The notes beneath the pieces were generated by a model. It searched no databases. It was not told the DNA's origin and saw only the letters and a list, made by a program, of their open reading frames with translations. Source: Qipengyuania gaetbuli (lineage in GTDB: Bacteria; Pseudomonadota; Alphaproteobacteria; Sphingomonadales; Sphingomonadaceae). Taken from it: a stretch of 64,000 nucleotides of DNA. Position 1 is the first letter of the stretch. Every line of letters begins with the position of its first letter. Positions 56,095 through 64,000 of the stretch are shown here, piece by piece. The DNA is taken from the NCBI RefSeq assembly GCF_020524765.1, contig NZ_JAIVLR010000001.1, positions 1,364,001 through 1,428,000 of the forward strand, read 5' to 3'. A program made the translations under genes and the position numbers.

Positions 56095-58554
56095 GTGAGC
56101 GACGTGTCCATCCCGCCGGAAATCGCAGACTGGTTCGCCGGTCGCGGCTGGCGCGTGCGCCGCCACCAGGCGGAAATGCTTGCGGCGAGCGATGCGGGCG
56201 ACCATGCCCTGCTGGTGGCGGATACGGGGGCGGGCAAGACGCTGGCGGGGTTCCTGCCGACGCTGGCCGATTTCACGCCATCGCGAATGGCGGGGGCCAA
56301 GCCGCACGAGGGGCTGCACACGCTCTACGTCTCGCCGCTGAAGGCGCTGGCCCATGACGTCCAGCGCAACCTCCTGACACCGATCGAGGAGATGGGGCTC
56401 CCGATAACGGTCGAGACGCGCAGCGGCGACACGCCGTCGGACCGCAAGCGCCGGCAGCGCCAGAAGCCGCCCAACGTGCTGCTGACGACGCCGGAAAGCC
56501 TTTCGCTGCTGCTTTCCTTCCCCGACAGCTTTGCGCTGTTTGCGGGCCTCAAGCGGATCGTCATCGACGAGGTCCACGCCTTTGCCACCGGCAAGCGGGG
56601 CGACTTGCTGGCGCTGGCATTGGCGCGGCTGCAGGCCATCGCACCCGCCATGCAGCGCGTGGCCCTGTCGGCCACCGTTGCGAGCCCCGAAGCCTTTCGC
56701 GAATGGTTGGCCCCCTGGGGCGATCTCGATTCGGTGCGGCTGGTGGAAGGCGAGGAAGGCGCGCCGTCGGAAGTTGAAATCCTGCTGCCCGATGAAGAGC
56801 GCGTGCCATGGGGCGGCCATGCGGCGACCTGGGCGATCCCGCAGCTCTACGAACAGATCCGCAGGAACCGCACCACGCTGGTCTTCACCAACACGCGTTT
56901 CCTCGCCGAATACATCTTCCAGAACCTGTGGGACGTTAACGAGGACAAACTGCCCATCGGCATCCACCACGGTTCGCTTTCGCGCGAGGCGCGGCGGAAG
57001 GTCGAAGGGGCGATGGCGCGCGGCGAGCTGCGTGCGCTCGTGGCGACGGCCAGCCTCGATCTCGGCGTGGACTGGGGCGATATCGACCTCGTCGTCCAGA
57101 TGGGCGCGCCCAAGGGCTCCTCGCGCCTGCTCCAGCGTATCGGAAGGGCCAACCACCGGCTCGACCAGCCCAGCCGCGCGCTGCTGGTCCCCGGCAACCG
57201 CTTCGAGTTTCTCGAAGCGACCGCGGCCAAGGAAGCGGTGGACGAGGGCCAGCGCGATGGCGAGGACTTCCGCCCCGGCGGTCTCGACGTGCTGGCGCAG
57301 CACGTCATGGCTTGCGCCTGCGCCGCCCCGTTCGAGGAGCAAGCGCTGCTGGCGGAAATCCGTTCCAGCCTCGCCTATGCCTGGGTCGACGAGGAGGTGT
57401 GGCAGCGCGTGCTGACCTTCGTCGCTACGGGCGGCTATGCGCTGCGGGCCTACGACAAGTTCAAGCGCATCGTGCGCGACCGTGAGGGCGTGTGGCGCCT
57501 CAGCCATCCCGAACAGGCGCAGCGGCACCGGATGAACGCCGGGATCATCATCGACAGCGAAATGCTCGACGTGCGCATCAATGCCGGGCGCGGCAGGGGC
57601 GGGCGCAGCCTCGGCAAGGTGGAGGAACGCTTCGCAGCCTCGCTCAGCCCGGGCGATACCTTCGCCTTTGCCGGCATGAGCCTCGAAGTGGTCAAGCTGC
57701 AGGACATGGAAGTGGTGGTGAAGGCCGCCAAGGCATCTGCCATGATCCCGAGCTATGGCGGGGCGCGCATGCCGCTGACGACCCACCTCGCGGATCGGGT
57801 GCGCGAGATGCTGGTGGACCGCGCAGGCTGGGCGCGCTTTCCCGACGACGTGCGCGAATGGCTGGAAGTGCAGGACTGGCGCAGCCGGATGCCGGGGCCG
57901 GGCCAGCTGCTGGTCGAAAGCTTCCCGCACGCCAAGCGGCATTACAGCGTCTACTATACGTTCGAAGGCTGGAACGCGAACCAGAGCCTCGGCATGCTGA
58001 TTACGCGGCGGATGGAGGACAGGGGGCTGATGCCGGGCGGGTTCGTTGCCAACGATTATTCACTCGCGGTCTGGGGGCTGAAGCCCGTCACCGATCCTGC
58101 GCCCCTGCTGTCGCCCGATATCCTGCAGGACGAATTCATCGAATGGGTCCAGAATTCGCATCTCTTACGGCGAGCCTTCCGCGAAGTCGCGGTGATCGGC
58201 GGGCTGGTCGAACGCCAGCATCCGGGCAAGCGCAAGACCGGCAAGCAGGTCACTTTCTCGACGGACCTCATCTACGACGTGCTGCGCAAGTACGAGCCCG
58301 ACCATGTCTTGCTCGAGGCGGCTTGGGCCGATGCGCGCACGCGCATGACCGACGTGGGGCGGCTCGGCAATCTGCTCGACCGGTCGGCCGAGCAGCTGGT
58401 CCATGTCGAACTCGACCGGGTCAGCCCGCTGGCCGTGCCCGTGATGGTCATGATCGGGCGCGAGGCGACGCCGCAAGGCTCGGTCGACGATGAACTCCTG
58501 CTCGAGGCGGAGAGCTTGGCCGGAGCCGCCATGCGGGTCGACGATCTGCCCTAG
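56095..58554 (+). CDS. Ligase-associated DNA-damage-response DEXH-box helicase (Lhr-like)
   Basis: An 819-residue SF2 helicase. Walker A ADTGAGKT (43-50), DEVH box at 158-161, SAT in VALSATVASPE, and motif VI QRIGRANHR. The C-terminal half (about 470-815) is the Lhr-type DUF4145/DEAD-associated region. The family is normally encoded with an ATP-dependent DNA ligase, an exonuclease-like protein and a phosphoesterase (pdeM); none of these is adjacent here. Start GTG 56095. It ends overlapping the convergent exbD gene by 4 bp. Confidence 0.9.
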   Translation: MSDVSIPPEIADWFAGRGWRVRRHQAEMLAASDAGDHALLVADTGAGKTLAGFLPTLADFTPSRMAGAKPHEGLHTLYVSPLKALAHDVQRNLLTPIEEMGLPITVETRSGDTPSDRKRRQRQKPPNVLLTTPESLSLLLSFPDSFALFAGLKRIVIDEVHAFATGKRGDLLALALARLQAIAPAMQRVALSATVASPEAFREWLAPWGDLDSVRLVEGEEGAPSEVEILLPDEERVPWGGHAATWAIPQLYEQIRRNRTTLVFTNTRFLAEYIFQNLWDVNEDKLPIGIHHGSLSREARRKVEGAMARGELRALVATASLDLGVDWGDIDLVVQMGAPKGSSRLLQRIGRANHRLDQPSRALLVPGNRFEFLEATAAKEAVDEGQRDGEDFRPGGLDVLAQHVMACACAAPFEEQALLAEIRSSLAYAWVDEEVWQRVLTFVATGGYALRAYDKFKRIVRDREGVWRLSHPEQAQRHRMNAGIIIDSEMLDVRINAGRGRGGRSLGKVEERFAASLSPGDTFAFAGMSLEVVKLQDMEVVVKAAKASAMIPSYGGARMPLTTHLADRVREMLVDRAGWARFPDDVREWLEVQDWRSRMPGPGQLLVESFPHAKRHYSVYYTFEGWNANQSLGMLITRRMEDRGLMPGGFVANDYSLAVWGLKPVTDPAPLLSPDILQDEFIEWVQNSHLLRRAFREVAVIGGLVERQHPGKRKTGKQVTFSTDLIYDVLRKYEPDHVLLEAAWADARTRMTDVGRLGNLLDRSAEQLVHVELDRVSPLAVPVMVMIGREATPQGSVDDELLLEAESLAGAAMRVDDLP

Positions 58555-58988
58555 TTGCCGACTTCGCTGCCGAACTCGCGGTACTTCTCGTTCCCGACGA
58601 AAGCGAAGCGGGTGACGCCTGCATCCTTGATCAGGGCGATGGTGCGGGCCGAGGCCTCGTAGCTGGCGAAGGCGTCCGGTTCGAAGCGCAGGAGCGGTTC
58701 CTCGCGCATGTCCGCAGCGGCAGCGAGCTGGTTGAGAAGTTCCTGCCGGTCCAGCTCCGCACCGTTCCAGTAGAGGCGGTCCTGCGCGTCGATGGTGACG
58801 ACGTTCACGTCGCGGATGTCCTCTGTCGCGCGGCCCGTCGGCAAGGGGACCTGCAGAGCATGGGTCGCGATGGGGATCACCATGATGAACATGATCAGCA
58901 GGACCAGCATGACATCAATCAGCGGGGTGATGTTCATGTCGCCCAATGGACGGCCGACCGGAGCGAGGGCGCGCGAGGGATAGGGCAT
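58551..58988 (-). CDS. exbD: ExbD/TolR-family biopolymer transport protein, third copy
   Basis: A 145-residue protein with one N-terminal membrane helix (about 25-45, PLIDVMLVLLIMFIMVIP, with the proton-relay Asp) and a periplasmic domain ending GVTRFAFVGNEKY. It is very like the second copy (59123-59569), which ends GVTKFGFVGNERY, so the two are recent duplicates. It follows the others across 134 bp that include a strong terminator, so its expression may be independent or attenuated. Confidence 0.9.
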   Translation of the reverse strand: MPYPSRALAPVGRPLGDMNITPLIDVMLVLLIMFIMVIPIATHALQVPLPTGRATEDIRDVNVVTIDAQDRLYWNGAELDRQELLNQLAAAADMREEPLLRFEPDAFASYEASARTIALIKDAGVTRFAFVGNEKYREFGSEVGN

Positions 58989-59070
58989 GCTTATTCTCCT
59001 TTCAAAAAGACAAGATAACATACCATAGATTTACGTGGGAAAAAGTCGATGTCGGGATACCTGCAGGCAA

Positions 59071-59100
59071 AAGAAAAGGGGCGGATCGCTCCGCCCCTTT
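59071..59100 (-). terminator. Intrinsic terminator between exbD copies two and three
   Basis: AAAGGGGCGGA (59075-59085) and TCCGCCCCTTT (59090-59100) form a perfect 11-bp stem with loop TCGC; on the minus strand the sequence continues TTCTTTT. It lies 23 bp beyond the stop of exbD copy two. Confidence 0.82.
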
Positions 59101-59122
59101 CCCATGTTCCGATTGTCCGGCG

Positions 59123-59569
59123 TTACTGGGCCGAAGCCGCCTTGCCGAAGGTGCGGTAACGTTCGTTACCGACGAAGCCGAACTTGGTCACGCCGCTCGA
59201 CTTGATGATCTGGAGCACGCGGGCCGAAGCTTCATAGCTGGCCAGGGCTTCCGGTTCGAACTGCAGTTCGGGTTCCGGATTGATCGTCATCGACTGGGCG
59301 AGCAGGTTGACCAGATCGCCTTCCTGGATGGTCTGGCCGTTCCAGAGCAGTTCGTCACCCTGCGTGATGACGAGCTTGTTCTTGTCCGGCTCCACCGTCA
59401 CAGGGGGCGGGTTGGGGTTCGGTTGCGGAAGGTCGATGTCGACCGAGTGGGTCGCCACCGGGATGGTGATGATGAACATGATGAGGAGAACGAGCAGGAC
59501 GTCGATAAGCGGCGTCATGTTCATTTCCATCATCGGCGCGCCATCATCCTTGCCGCCTGACATTGCCAT
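59123..59569 (-). CDS. exbD: ExbD/TolR-family biopolymer transport protein, second copy
   Basis: A 148-residue protein with a membrane helix (about 19-40, PLIDVLLVLLIMFIITIP) holding the proton-relay Asp, a Pro/Asn-rich linker (LPQPNPNPPP) and a periplasmic domain with SYEASARVLQIIKSSG. It partners ExbB in using the proton gradient to drive TonB. Copy three (58551-58988) is closely related to it, and copy one is more distant. Spacing to copy one is 37 bp. Confidence 0.91.
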   Translation of the reverse strand: MAMSGGKDDGAPMMEMNMTPLIDVLLVLLIMFIITIPVATHSVDIDLPQPNPNPPPVTVEPDKNKLVITQGDELLWNGQTIQEGDLVNLLAQSMTINPEPELQFEPEALASYEASARVLQIIKSSGVTKFGFVGNERYRTFGKAASAQ

Positions 59570-59606
59570 GAGGGTATCTCCCTAGAAATTCGGGCTCGAA
59601 GCCCGG

Positions 59607-60137
59607 TCAGCCGTTCGGGTCGACCGGGTTCGAGATGAAGCCGACGGTCGGATAACCGGCCGCCTGCACGTTGTAGATCGCCCCTGCGACGCATGACCAG
59701 GGAGCATTCACGTCGCCGCGAATGTGGACCTGCGGGATCGCTTCGGGATCTTCCATGATCGCTTCGGGACCACCGTAGCGCTGAACGATCTGGTCGAGGC
59801 GCTCGAATGCCTGGTCGTAGAGCTCTTCAGACGTCACCGGAGTGGTGTTGTTGAAGTACACGCGGCATTCGCCGTTGCGTGCAGCCCCTTCGAACCCGGC
59901 CTCGCCCGCGCTGCGGCCTGCCGCGTCGGTCGTGCTGACCGTCAGGAGCAGGTTTTCGACCTTATCCTTCGATTCGATCGACTCGAAGATCGGGATCTCG
60001 AGCTTCTCGATCGTCTGGATCGCGACCGGGACCGCGATAAGGAAGATGATCAGAAGCACCAGCATCACGTCCACGAGCGGGGTGGTGTTGATGTCCGACA
60101 TCGGCGTTTCCGCGCTGCCGCCTACTGAAACCGCCAT
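59607..60137 (-). CDS. exbD: ExbD/TolR-family biopolymer transport protein, first copy
   Basis: A 176-residue protein, longer than the other two. The membrane helix is about 21-42 (PLVDVMLVLLIIFLIAVP). The periplasmic domain differs from the other copies and has a pair of cysteines (NGECRVYF and WSCVAGAIY) that could form a disulfide. It likely has a distinct role or partner. It lies 78 bp after exbB. Confidence 0.9.
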   Translation of the reverse strand: MAVSVGGSAETPMSDINTTPLVDVMLVLLIIFLIAVPVAIQTIEKLEIPIFESIESKDKVENLLLTVSTTDAAGRSAGEAGFEGAARNGECRVYFNNTTPVTSEELYDQAFERLDQIVQRYGGPEAIMEDPEAIPQVHIRGDVNAPWSCVAGAIYNVQAAGYPTVGFISNPVDPNG

Positions 60138-60215
60138 CTTGTGTCCTGTCCGTAGCTAAAACTTATCGACTGCTTGCGGGAATGGCGGGGACCGTCGGGC
60201 CCCCGCCGATCCAGC

Positions 60216-60992
60216 TTACTTCTTGACCGTGGTGCCGGCCGGAGCAGCGGCAGCCTTGCCAGCCTGCTGGGTCGAAGTCGCGGTCATCACTGCCGGGCGG
60301 ATCTTGCCGTCCGAGCTGATGTTGGCGAGCAGGTCGGTGGTGAAACCGGTCATCAGTTCGGCGATGCGACGGTTACGGCTCTGCAGCCAGTTGTAGGCGA
60401 ACACGGCCGGAACGGCGACGAGCAGACCGATGGCGGTCATGATCAGTGCTTCACCGACCGGGCCTGCGACCTTGTCGATCGATGCCGAACCGGCAGCGCC
60501 GATGTTGATCAGAGCGCGGTAGATACCGATAACCGTACCGAGCAGACCGACGAACGGTGCGGTTGCACCGACGGTCGCGAGGAACGGCAGGCCGCCTGCA
60601 AGCTTGGCGTTGATGGTCGCTTCCGAACGGGCGAGCGAACCGTGCAGCCAGTCGTGGGCTTCGAGGCTGTCACCCATCTGGTGGTGGCTGTCGCGAGCCT
60701 TGACGGCATCGTCGACCAGCTGGCGCCATGCGCTGTTCTTTTCCAGCTTCTTCGCGCCTTCGTCGAGGGTGCCTGCACGCCAGAAGTTCTGACGCACGCC
60801 CTTGAACTGGTTCATCACCTTCTGCTGTTCGAACAGCTTGGTGAAGAGGATGTAGAACGAACCCACCGACATGATGATCATGACGGAGAGAATGAACCAG
60901 GCAACGAAGCCGCCCTGTTCCATGGCTTCCCAGAAGCCGAAAGAGGTCTGCGGAGCAGCATCGCCCGCCGCGGCAAGAAGTTCGATAATCAT
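60216..60992 (-). CDS. exbB: ExbB/TolQ/MotA-type proton channel subunit
   Basis: A 258-residue membrane protein with three helices: near the N-terminus (WFILSVMIIMSVGSFYILF), at about 150-172 (LPFLATVGATAPFVGLLGTVIGI, the family hallmark), and at about 190-215 (GEALIMTAIGLLVAVPAVFAY). With ExbD it energises TonB at the inner membrane. Second gene of the tonB-exbB-exbD series, 52 bp after tonB. Confidence 0.93.
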   Translation of the reverse strand: MIIELLAAAGDAAPQTSFGFWEAMEQGGFVAWFILSVMIIMSVGSFYILFTKLFEQQKVMNQFKGVRQNFWRAGTLDEGAKKLEKNSAWRQLVDDAVKARDSHHQMGDSLEAHDWLHGSLARSEATINAKLAGGLPFLATVGATAPFVGLLGTVIGIYRALINIGAAGSASIDKVAGPVGEALIMTAIGLLVAVPAVFAYNWLQSRNRRIAELMTGFTTDLLANISSDGKIRPAVMTATSTQQAGKAAAAPAGTTVKK

Positions 60993-61044
60993 AGCGAGTA
61001 ATCCTCTTAGGTAATTGCTTTCAGGCCCAAGACCGGGCGGATTC

Positions 61045-61713
61045 TTAGTTCAAACGGTAGCTGATCGTACGCACGTCGCTGTCGGGAATCGGGTTCCCGT
61101 TCTGGTCCAGCGCCGGATCGTAGCGAGCGTAACGGCTCATGCCGTCGCAGGCTGCGGCGTCGAGGTCGGCGTTGCCGCTCGAAGCCGAAACCGCACAGGC
61201 CGAGACGCGGCCGTCGGGTCCGACAGTGACGCGGACGGTCACGTTGCCCTCGATGCCATCGCGTTCCGCACGACGCGGATAGTTGCGCTGGATTCGGGCA
61301 GCCCAGCCGCTGAGGCCCTTCGGCGTCGCTTCACGCGACTTGTTGACGGGCGGCGGAGCGGGCGGAGCCGGCGGAGCGGGCGGCGGAATCCGGACCGCGG
61401 GCGGTGCCGGCGGCGGAATCGTCGTCTGCGTACGGATCGGGGGCGGCGTCGTCGCGATATTGATCGGCGGCGGCGGGGCCACCGGCGGCGGCGGGGCCGT
61501 TTCGGGAATATCTTCCGGCGGCGGCGGCTCGTCCTCGGGCTCCGGCGGCGGTGGTTCTTCCACGTCGATCGTGGTCACGCGTTCGACAACCGACTTGGCC
61601 ACATCGAGTGCCAGGCCGGTGATCAGTGCGTAACCGAGTCCTATGTGGATGAGGGCAACGATGATGATCGCAACGATGCGATTGCCACTCATCTCTTGGT
61701 CAGCATAAGCCAT
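61045..61713 (-). CDS. tonB: TonB energy transducer
   Basis: A 222-residue protein with an N-terminal anchor helix (RIVAIIIVALIHIGLGYALI, about 11-30), a periplasmic Pro-rich spacer rich in PPPP blocks (about 50-125) and the TonB C-terminal domain (about 145-222, with EGNVTVRVTVGPDGRV). It transmits proton-motive energy to outer-membrane receptors. First gene of the operon with exbB and three exbD genes. Two other TonB_C proteins are encoded at 17-19 kb but lack the anchor and spacer. Confidence 0.93.
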   Translation of the reverse strand: MAYADQEMSGNRIVAIIIVALIHIGLGYALITGLALDVAKSVVERVTTIDVEEPPPPEPEDEPPPPEDIPETAPPPPVAPPPPINIATTPPPIRTQTTIPPPAPPAVRIPPPAPPAPPAPPPVNKSREATPKGLSGWAARIQRNYPRRAERDGIEGNVTVRVTVGPDGRVSACAVSASSGNADLDAAACDGMSRYARYDPALDQNGNPIPDSDVRTISYRLN

Positions 61714-62085
61714 TCGGTTGCATCACTCCATCGTGTCTGCCCGATTCGCACCGGGCCGTTCTGGCGCCGTGGGGGGTGGCTTACTCAACCGTAATCCCGA
61801 CGCCGAATTCCATTTTTCACACGTACGTTACCCTAGGGGCAACGACGGTGCAGGCCTTTGGCTGTTCCCGAAAAAATCCGCAAGTGGACCCAATCAGGCA
61901 ATATTGTATCATTCGCCCGGCTCTGGCCATCCCCTTAGCTGCGATGCCAGACAGGGGCAAACGCTTTATCGGTTAACGGCGGATTCACGGCACCGCTGGA
62001 AGGTATGACCGTTATCGCCGAATCCATGGCATATTGCGACATGCCTGAGAAAAGCGCCCGAGAAATCACGAGGTTCGTCCCGATC
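61714..62085. other. 372-bp divergent intergenic region between tonB and an exported unknown
   Basis: This holds the promoters for tonB (minus) and the exported unknown (plus). I see no convincing Fur box (no GATAATGATAATCATTATC-like string), no strong hairpin with T-tract and no small gene. Alternative in-frame starts of the rightward gene lie at 62005, 62026 and 62041; they would add up to 27 residues to the signal peptide and were not preferred. Confidence 0.4.
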
Positions 62086-62910
62086 ATGCTTCCCCGACAC
62101 ATACTTGCCTGCGCCGCCGTCCTCGCGATCGCGACTCCGGCCGCCGCGCAGCAGGCTGCCCCCGCGCCGCTCACCTATGCCGACCTCGTCGACCTCGCCG
62201 ACGGCACGCCGCTGGTGATCAAGGCGCAGATTCGCAAGCAGGCGACGGTGGAGCCCGAGCGCGCCCGCGGCCTCGCGCCGGGCCATGCCCGCCTCTATAT
62301 CGAGGCGCGCACATCGGCGCTCATTTCGGGCACCGTGCCCGTGGGCGAGGAGCTGCGCTATCTCGTCGACGTGCCGCTCGATGCGAAGGGCAAGCCGCCC
62401 AAGCTGAAGAAGCAGGAAGTGCTGCTGTTCGCGCGCCCCGTCGCCGGTCGCCCGGGCGAAATCCAGCTGGTCGATAGCGGGGCGCAGCTTCCCTATTCGC
62501 CGGAGCTCGAGTCGCGCCTGCGGCCGATCCTGACCGACCTGCTCGCATCCGACGCCCCGCCGGCAGTCACCGGCATCAGCGATGCTTTGGCCGTCGAAGG
62601 GACGCTGGTGGGCGAATCGGAAACCCAGCTCTTCCTCGACACGGCGAACGACGGGCCGGTGTCCGTCACCATCGTGCGCCGCCCCGGACAGGCCCCGCGC
62701 TGGGGCGTGTCCTGGACCGAGATCGTCGACCAGTCCGCTCGCGCTCCGCGTCCGGGCACTATCGCCTGGTATCGCCTCGCCTGCAGCCTGCCCGCCGAAC
62801 TGCCGGGCAGCGCGAACCTGTCGCGCGATGCGGGCGCAAGGGCGCTGGCCGCGCGCGACTATGCCTTCGTGATCGACCAGCTCGGCCCGTGCGAGCGCAC
62901 ACGGAACTGA
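62086..62910 (+). CDS. Exported protein of unknown function
   Basis: A 274-residue protein with a Sec signal peptide (MLPRHILACAAVLAIATPAA, cleavage near AAAQ) and a mature domain I do not recognise (LTYADLVDLADGTPLVIKAQ, then RYLVDVPLDAKGKPPKLKKQ). The start at 62086 was chosen for the signal peptide; SD GAGG lies 11 bases upstream. It faces tonB across a 372-bp region. It is followed, 69 bp on, by the thioesterase. Confidence 0.7.
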   Translation: MLPRHILACAAVLAIATPAAAQQAAPAPLTYADLVDLADGTPLVIKAQIRKQATVEPERARGLAPGHARLYIEARTSALISGTVPVGEELRYLVDVPLDAKGKPPKLKKQEVLLFARPVAGRPGEIQLVDSGAQLPYSPELESRLRPILTDLLASDAPPAVTGISDALAVEGTLVGESETQLFLDTANDGPVSVTIVRRPGQAPRWGVSWTEIVDQSARAPRPGTIAWYRLACSLPAELPGSANLSRDAGARALAARDYAFVIDQLGPCERTRN

Positions 62911-62979
62911 AAGCGCGCTTAGGCCTGCCAAAGACAAACTGGTTCACCTCGCCGCCCTGCCTGCGCTAGGCGGGGCGGC

Positions 62980-63399
62980 ATGAAGCCCTTTTCCCATACC
63001 TTCCGCGTGCGTTACGCCGAGGTCGACCCGCAGAGCGTCGTCTTCAATTCGCGCTATCTCGAATATGCCGACCTGCTGGTCAGCGAGTTCTTCCGCGAAG
63101 CGCGCGAGGAGCGGGGGATGCCCGCCGATGTCGAGTTCCATGTCCGCCGGGCAGAGGTCGATTACCTCGCGCCCATCCGCCTGGAAGAACTGATCGAGGG
63201 CCGCCTGACGATCGAACGCATCGGCAATTCCAGCATGGAAACGCTGGTGACGCTGCACGGGGCGCAAGACGGCGACCTGCGCGCTGAAATGCGCCTGCTC
63301 ACCGTCCATGTCGATTTGCCCGAAGGACGCCCGACCCCGGTTCCCGATGCCGTGCGCACTGCCTTCGGCTTCCCCGCACTGGAGAAAATCGATGGCTGA
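62980..63399 (+). CDS. Acyl-CoA thioesterase (4-hydroxybenzoyl-CoA thioesterase/YbgC family)
   Basis: A 139-residue hot-dog-fold protein. FRVRYAEVDPQSVVFNSRYL has the catalytic-position Asp/Glu of the 4HBT/YbgC group. Substrate unknown; family members hydrolyse short-chain or aromatic acyl-CoA. Its stop overlaps the start of hom by 8 bp, so the two are translationally coupled. Confidence 0.85.
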   Translation: MKPFSHTFRVRYAEVDPQSVVFNSRYLEYADLLVSEFFREAREERGMPADVEFHVRRAEVDYLAPIRLEELIEGRLTIERIGNSSMETLVTLHGAQDGDLRAEMRLLTVHVDLPEGRPTPVPDAVRTAFGFPALEKIDG

Positions 63400-64000
63400 T
63401 CCGCTGCGCATCGCGCTTGCCGGCCTCGGCACTGTCGGCACCGGCGTCATCCGCCTGATCGAGACCAATCGCGACATGATCGCGGCGCGTGCCGGCAGGC
63501 CGATCGAGATTACCGCGGTGACCGCACGCGATCGAGGCCGCGACCGCGGCGTGGACCTGTCGCCCTATGCCTGGGTCGACGACATGCACGCCATGGCCGA
63601 ACGCGCCGATGTCGATGTCGTGGTCGAGCTGGTCGGCGGGTCGGACGGTCCGGCCCTGACGCTCGCCCGCGCCGCGCTCGATGCGGGCAAGGGCTTCGTC
63701 ACCGCGAACAAGGCGATGGTCGCGCACCACGGCCTCGAACTGGCCGAGCTCGCCGCGATCAAGTCCGCACCCTTCGCTTTCGAGGCGGCGGTCGCGGGCG
63801 GCATCCCGGTGGTGAAGGGGCTGCGCGAAGGCACGGCGGCCAATGCGCTCAACCGGATTTACGGCATCCTCAACGGCACCTGCAATTACGTGCTCTCGGA
63901 AATGGAGCGCACCGGCGCCGATTTCGACGACATGCTCCGCGCCGCGCAGGAAAAGGGCTATGCCGAGGCTGACCCTGCCTTCGACATCGAGGGCGTGGAC
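63392..64000 (+). CDS. hom: Homoserine dehydrogenase (partial, 3' end outside window)
   Basis: The first 203 codons of the enzyme that reduces aspartate semialdehyde to homoserine for threonine, methionine and isoleucine. The NAD(P) motif is GLGTVGTGV (about 11-19); VTANKAMVAHHG, FEAAVAGGIPVVKGLREG and GILNGTCNYVLSEME are diagnostic of homoserine dehydrogenase. The window ends inside the catalytic domain, so any C-terminal ACT domain cannot be judged. The start overlaps the thioesterase stop. Confidence 0.95.
   Translation, partial: MADPLRIALAGLGTVGTGVIRLIETNRDMIAARAGRPIEITAVTARDRGRDRGVDLSPYAWVDDMHAMAERADVDVVVELVGGSDGPALTLARAALDAGKGFVTANKAMVAHHGLELAELAAIKSAPFAFEAAVAGGIPVVKGLREGTAANALNRIYGILNGTCNYVLSEMERTGADFDDMLRAAQEKGYAEADPAFDIEGVD

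Noticed and set aside
61330..61580. GC-rich GGCGGCGG-type repeats, possible tandem repeat
   Set aside because: They encode the proline-rich spacer of TonB and are explained by codon use.

Overview
The window is 64 kb of GC-rich, tightly packed chromosomal DNA from an alphaproteobacterium. It most resembles Sphingomonadales, family Erythrobacteraceae. That assignment is inferred from gene content and protein wording, not from a search. The supporting markers are SciP and MipZ (Caulobacter-type cell-cycle factors), a petABC cytochrome bc1 operon, a DUF3035 lipoprotein behind lspA, a tonB-exbB operon with several exbD genes, and a general lack of mobile DNA. I see no insertion sequence, prophage, CRISPR array, integrase or rRNA.

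Layout. 1-1.75 kb: the end of wecB and all of wecC (UDP-ManNAcA synthesis, probably the edge of a polysaccharide locus). 1.76-4.5 kb (minus): a DnaJ-class chaperone, a YihY membrane protein and fabI. 4.7-7.1 kb: pdxH, a cation-efflux protein and a PhzF-like enzyme. 7.1-9.7 kb: a class C serine hydrolase lipoprotein, a small cysteine-containing anchored protein and mnmA. 9.8-10.9 kb: a 97-residue unknown abutting sciP, then a GlsB/YeaQ stress protein. 11-17 kb: an RND efflux pair whose permease carries an unusual central insert, and a DUF445 protein. 17-22 kb (minus): two tandem TonB_C-domain periplasmic proteins, etfBA and sucC. 22.3-25.3 kb: an inositol-phosphatase-family enzyme, an OmpA lipoprotein and a CorC/HlyC-type protein. 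25.4-34.1 kb (minus): a nearly gapless run gpmA-purE-purK-folA-ribF-GDPD-ileS-lspA-DUF3035. 34.2-45.4 kb: tRNA-Thr, an acyl-CoA dehydrogenase, a PH-domain pair, GNAT, threonine aldolase, EamA, epimerase, M48 protease, pepN and pgeF. 45.6-51.6 kb: petABC, apt, and a Na+/H+ antiporter coupled to an OmpA lipoprotein. 51.7-58.6 kb: tRNA-Gly, panC, a mipZ / J-domain / phosphomannomutase operon, a DUF2059 protein and a ligase-associated DEXH helicase. 58.6-61.7 kb (minus): tonB-exbB-exbD-exbD-exbD. 62-64 kb: an exported unknown, a thioesterase and the 5' part of homoserine dehydrogenase.

Most of the window is ordinary core genome, and I do not see a convincing new defence or biosynthetic system. 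The most informative anomaly is at 17.0-19.1 kb. A short copy of the 3' end of etfA lies between two paralogous TonB_C genes, as expected if a unit of etfA tail + terminator + gene was tandemly duplicated. Each paralog is preceded by an intrinsic-terminator hairpin, and in the distal copy the hairpin contains the ribosome binding site. Other points worth checking are the extra membrane segments in the RND permease, a LiuR/PsrA-like palindrome before etfB, the unknown gene fused end-to-start with sciP, the terminator inside the exbD series, and a cluster of palindromes after tRNA-Thr.
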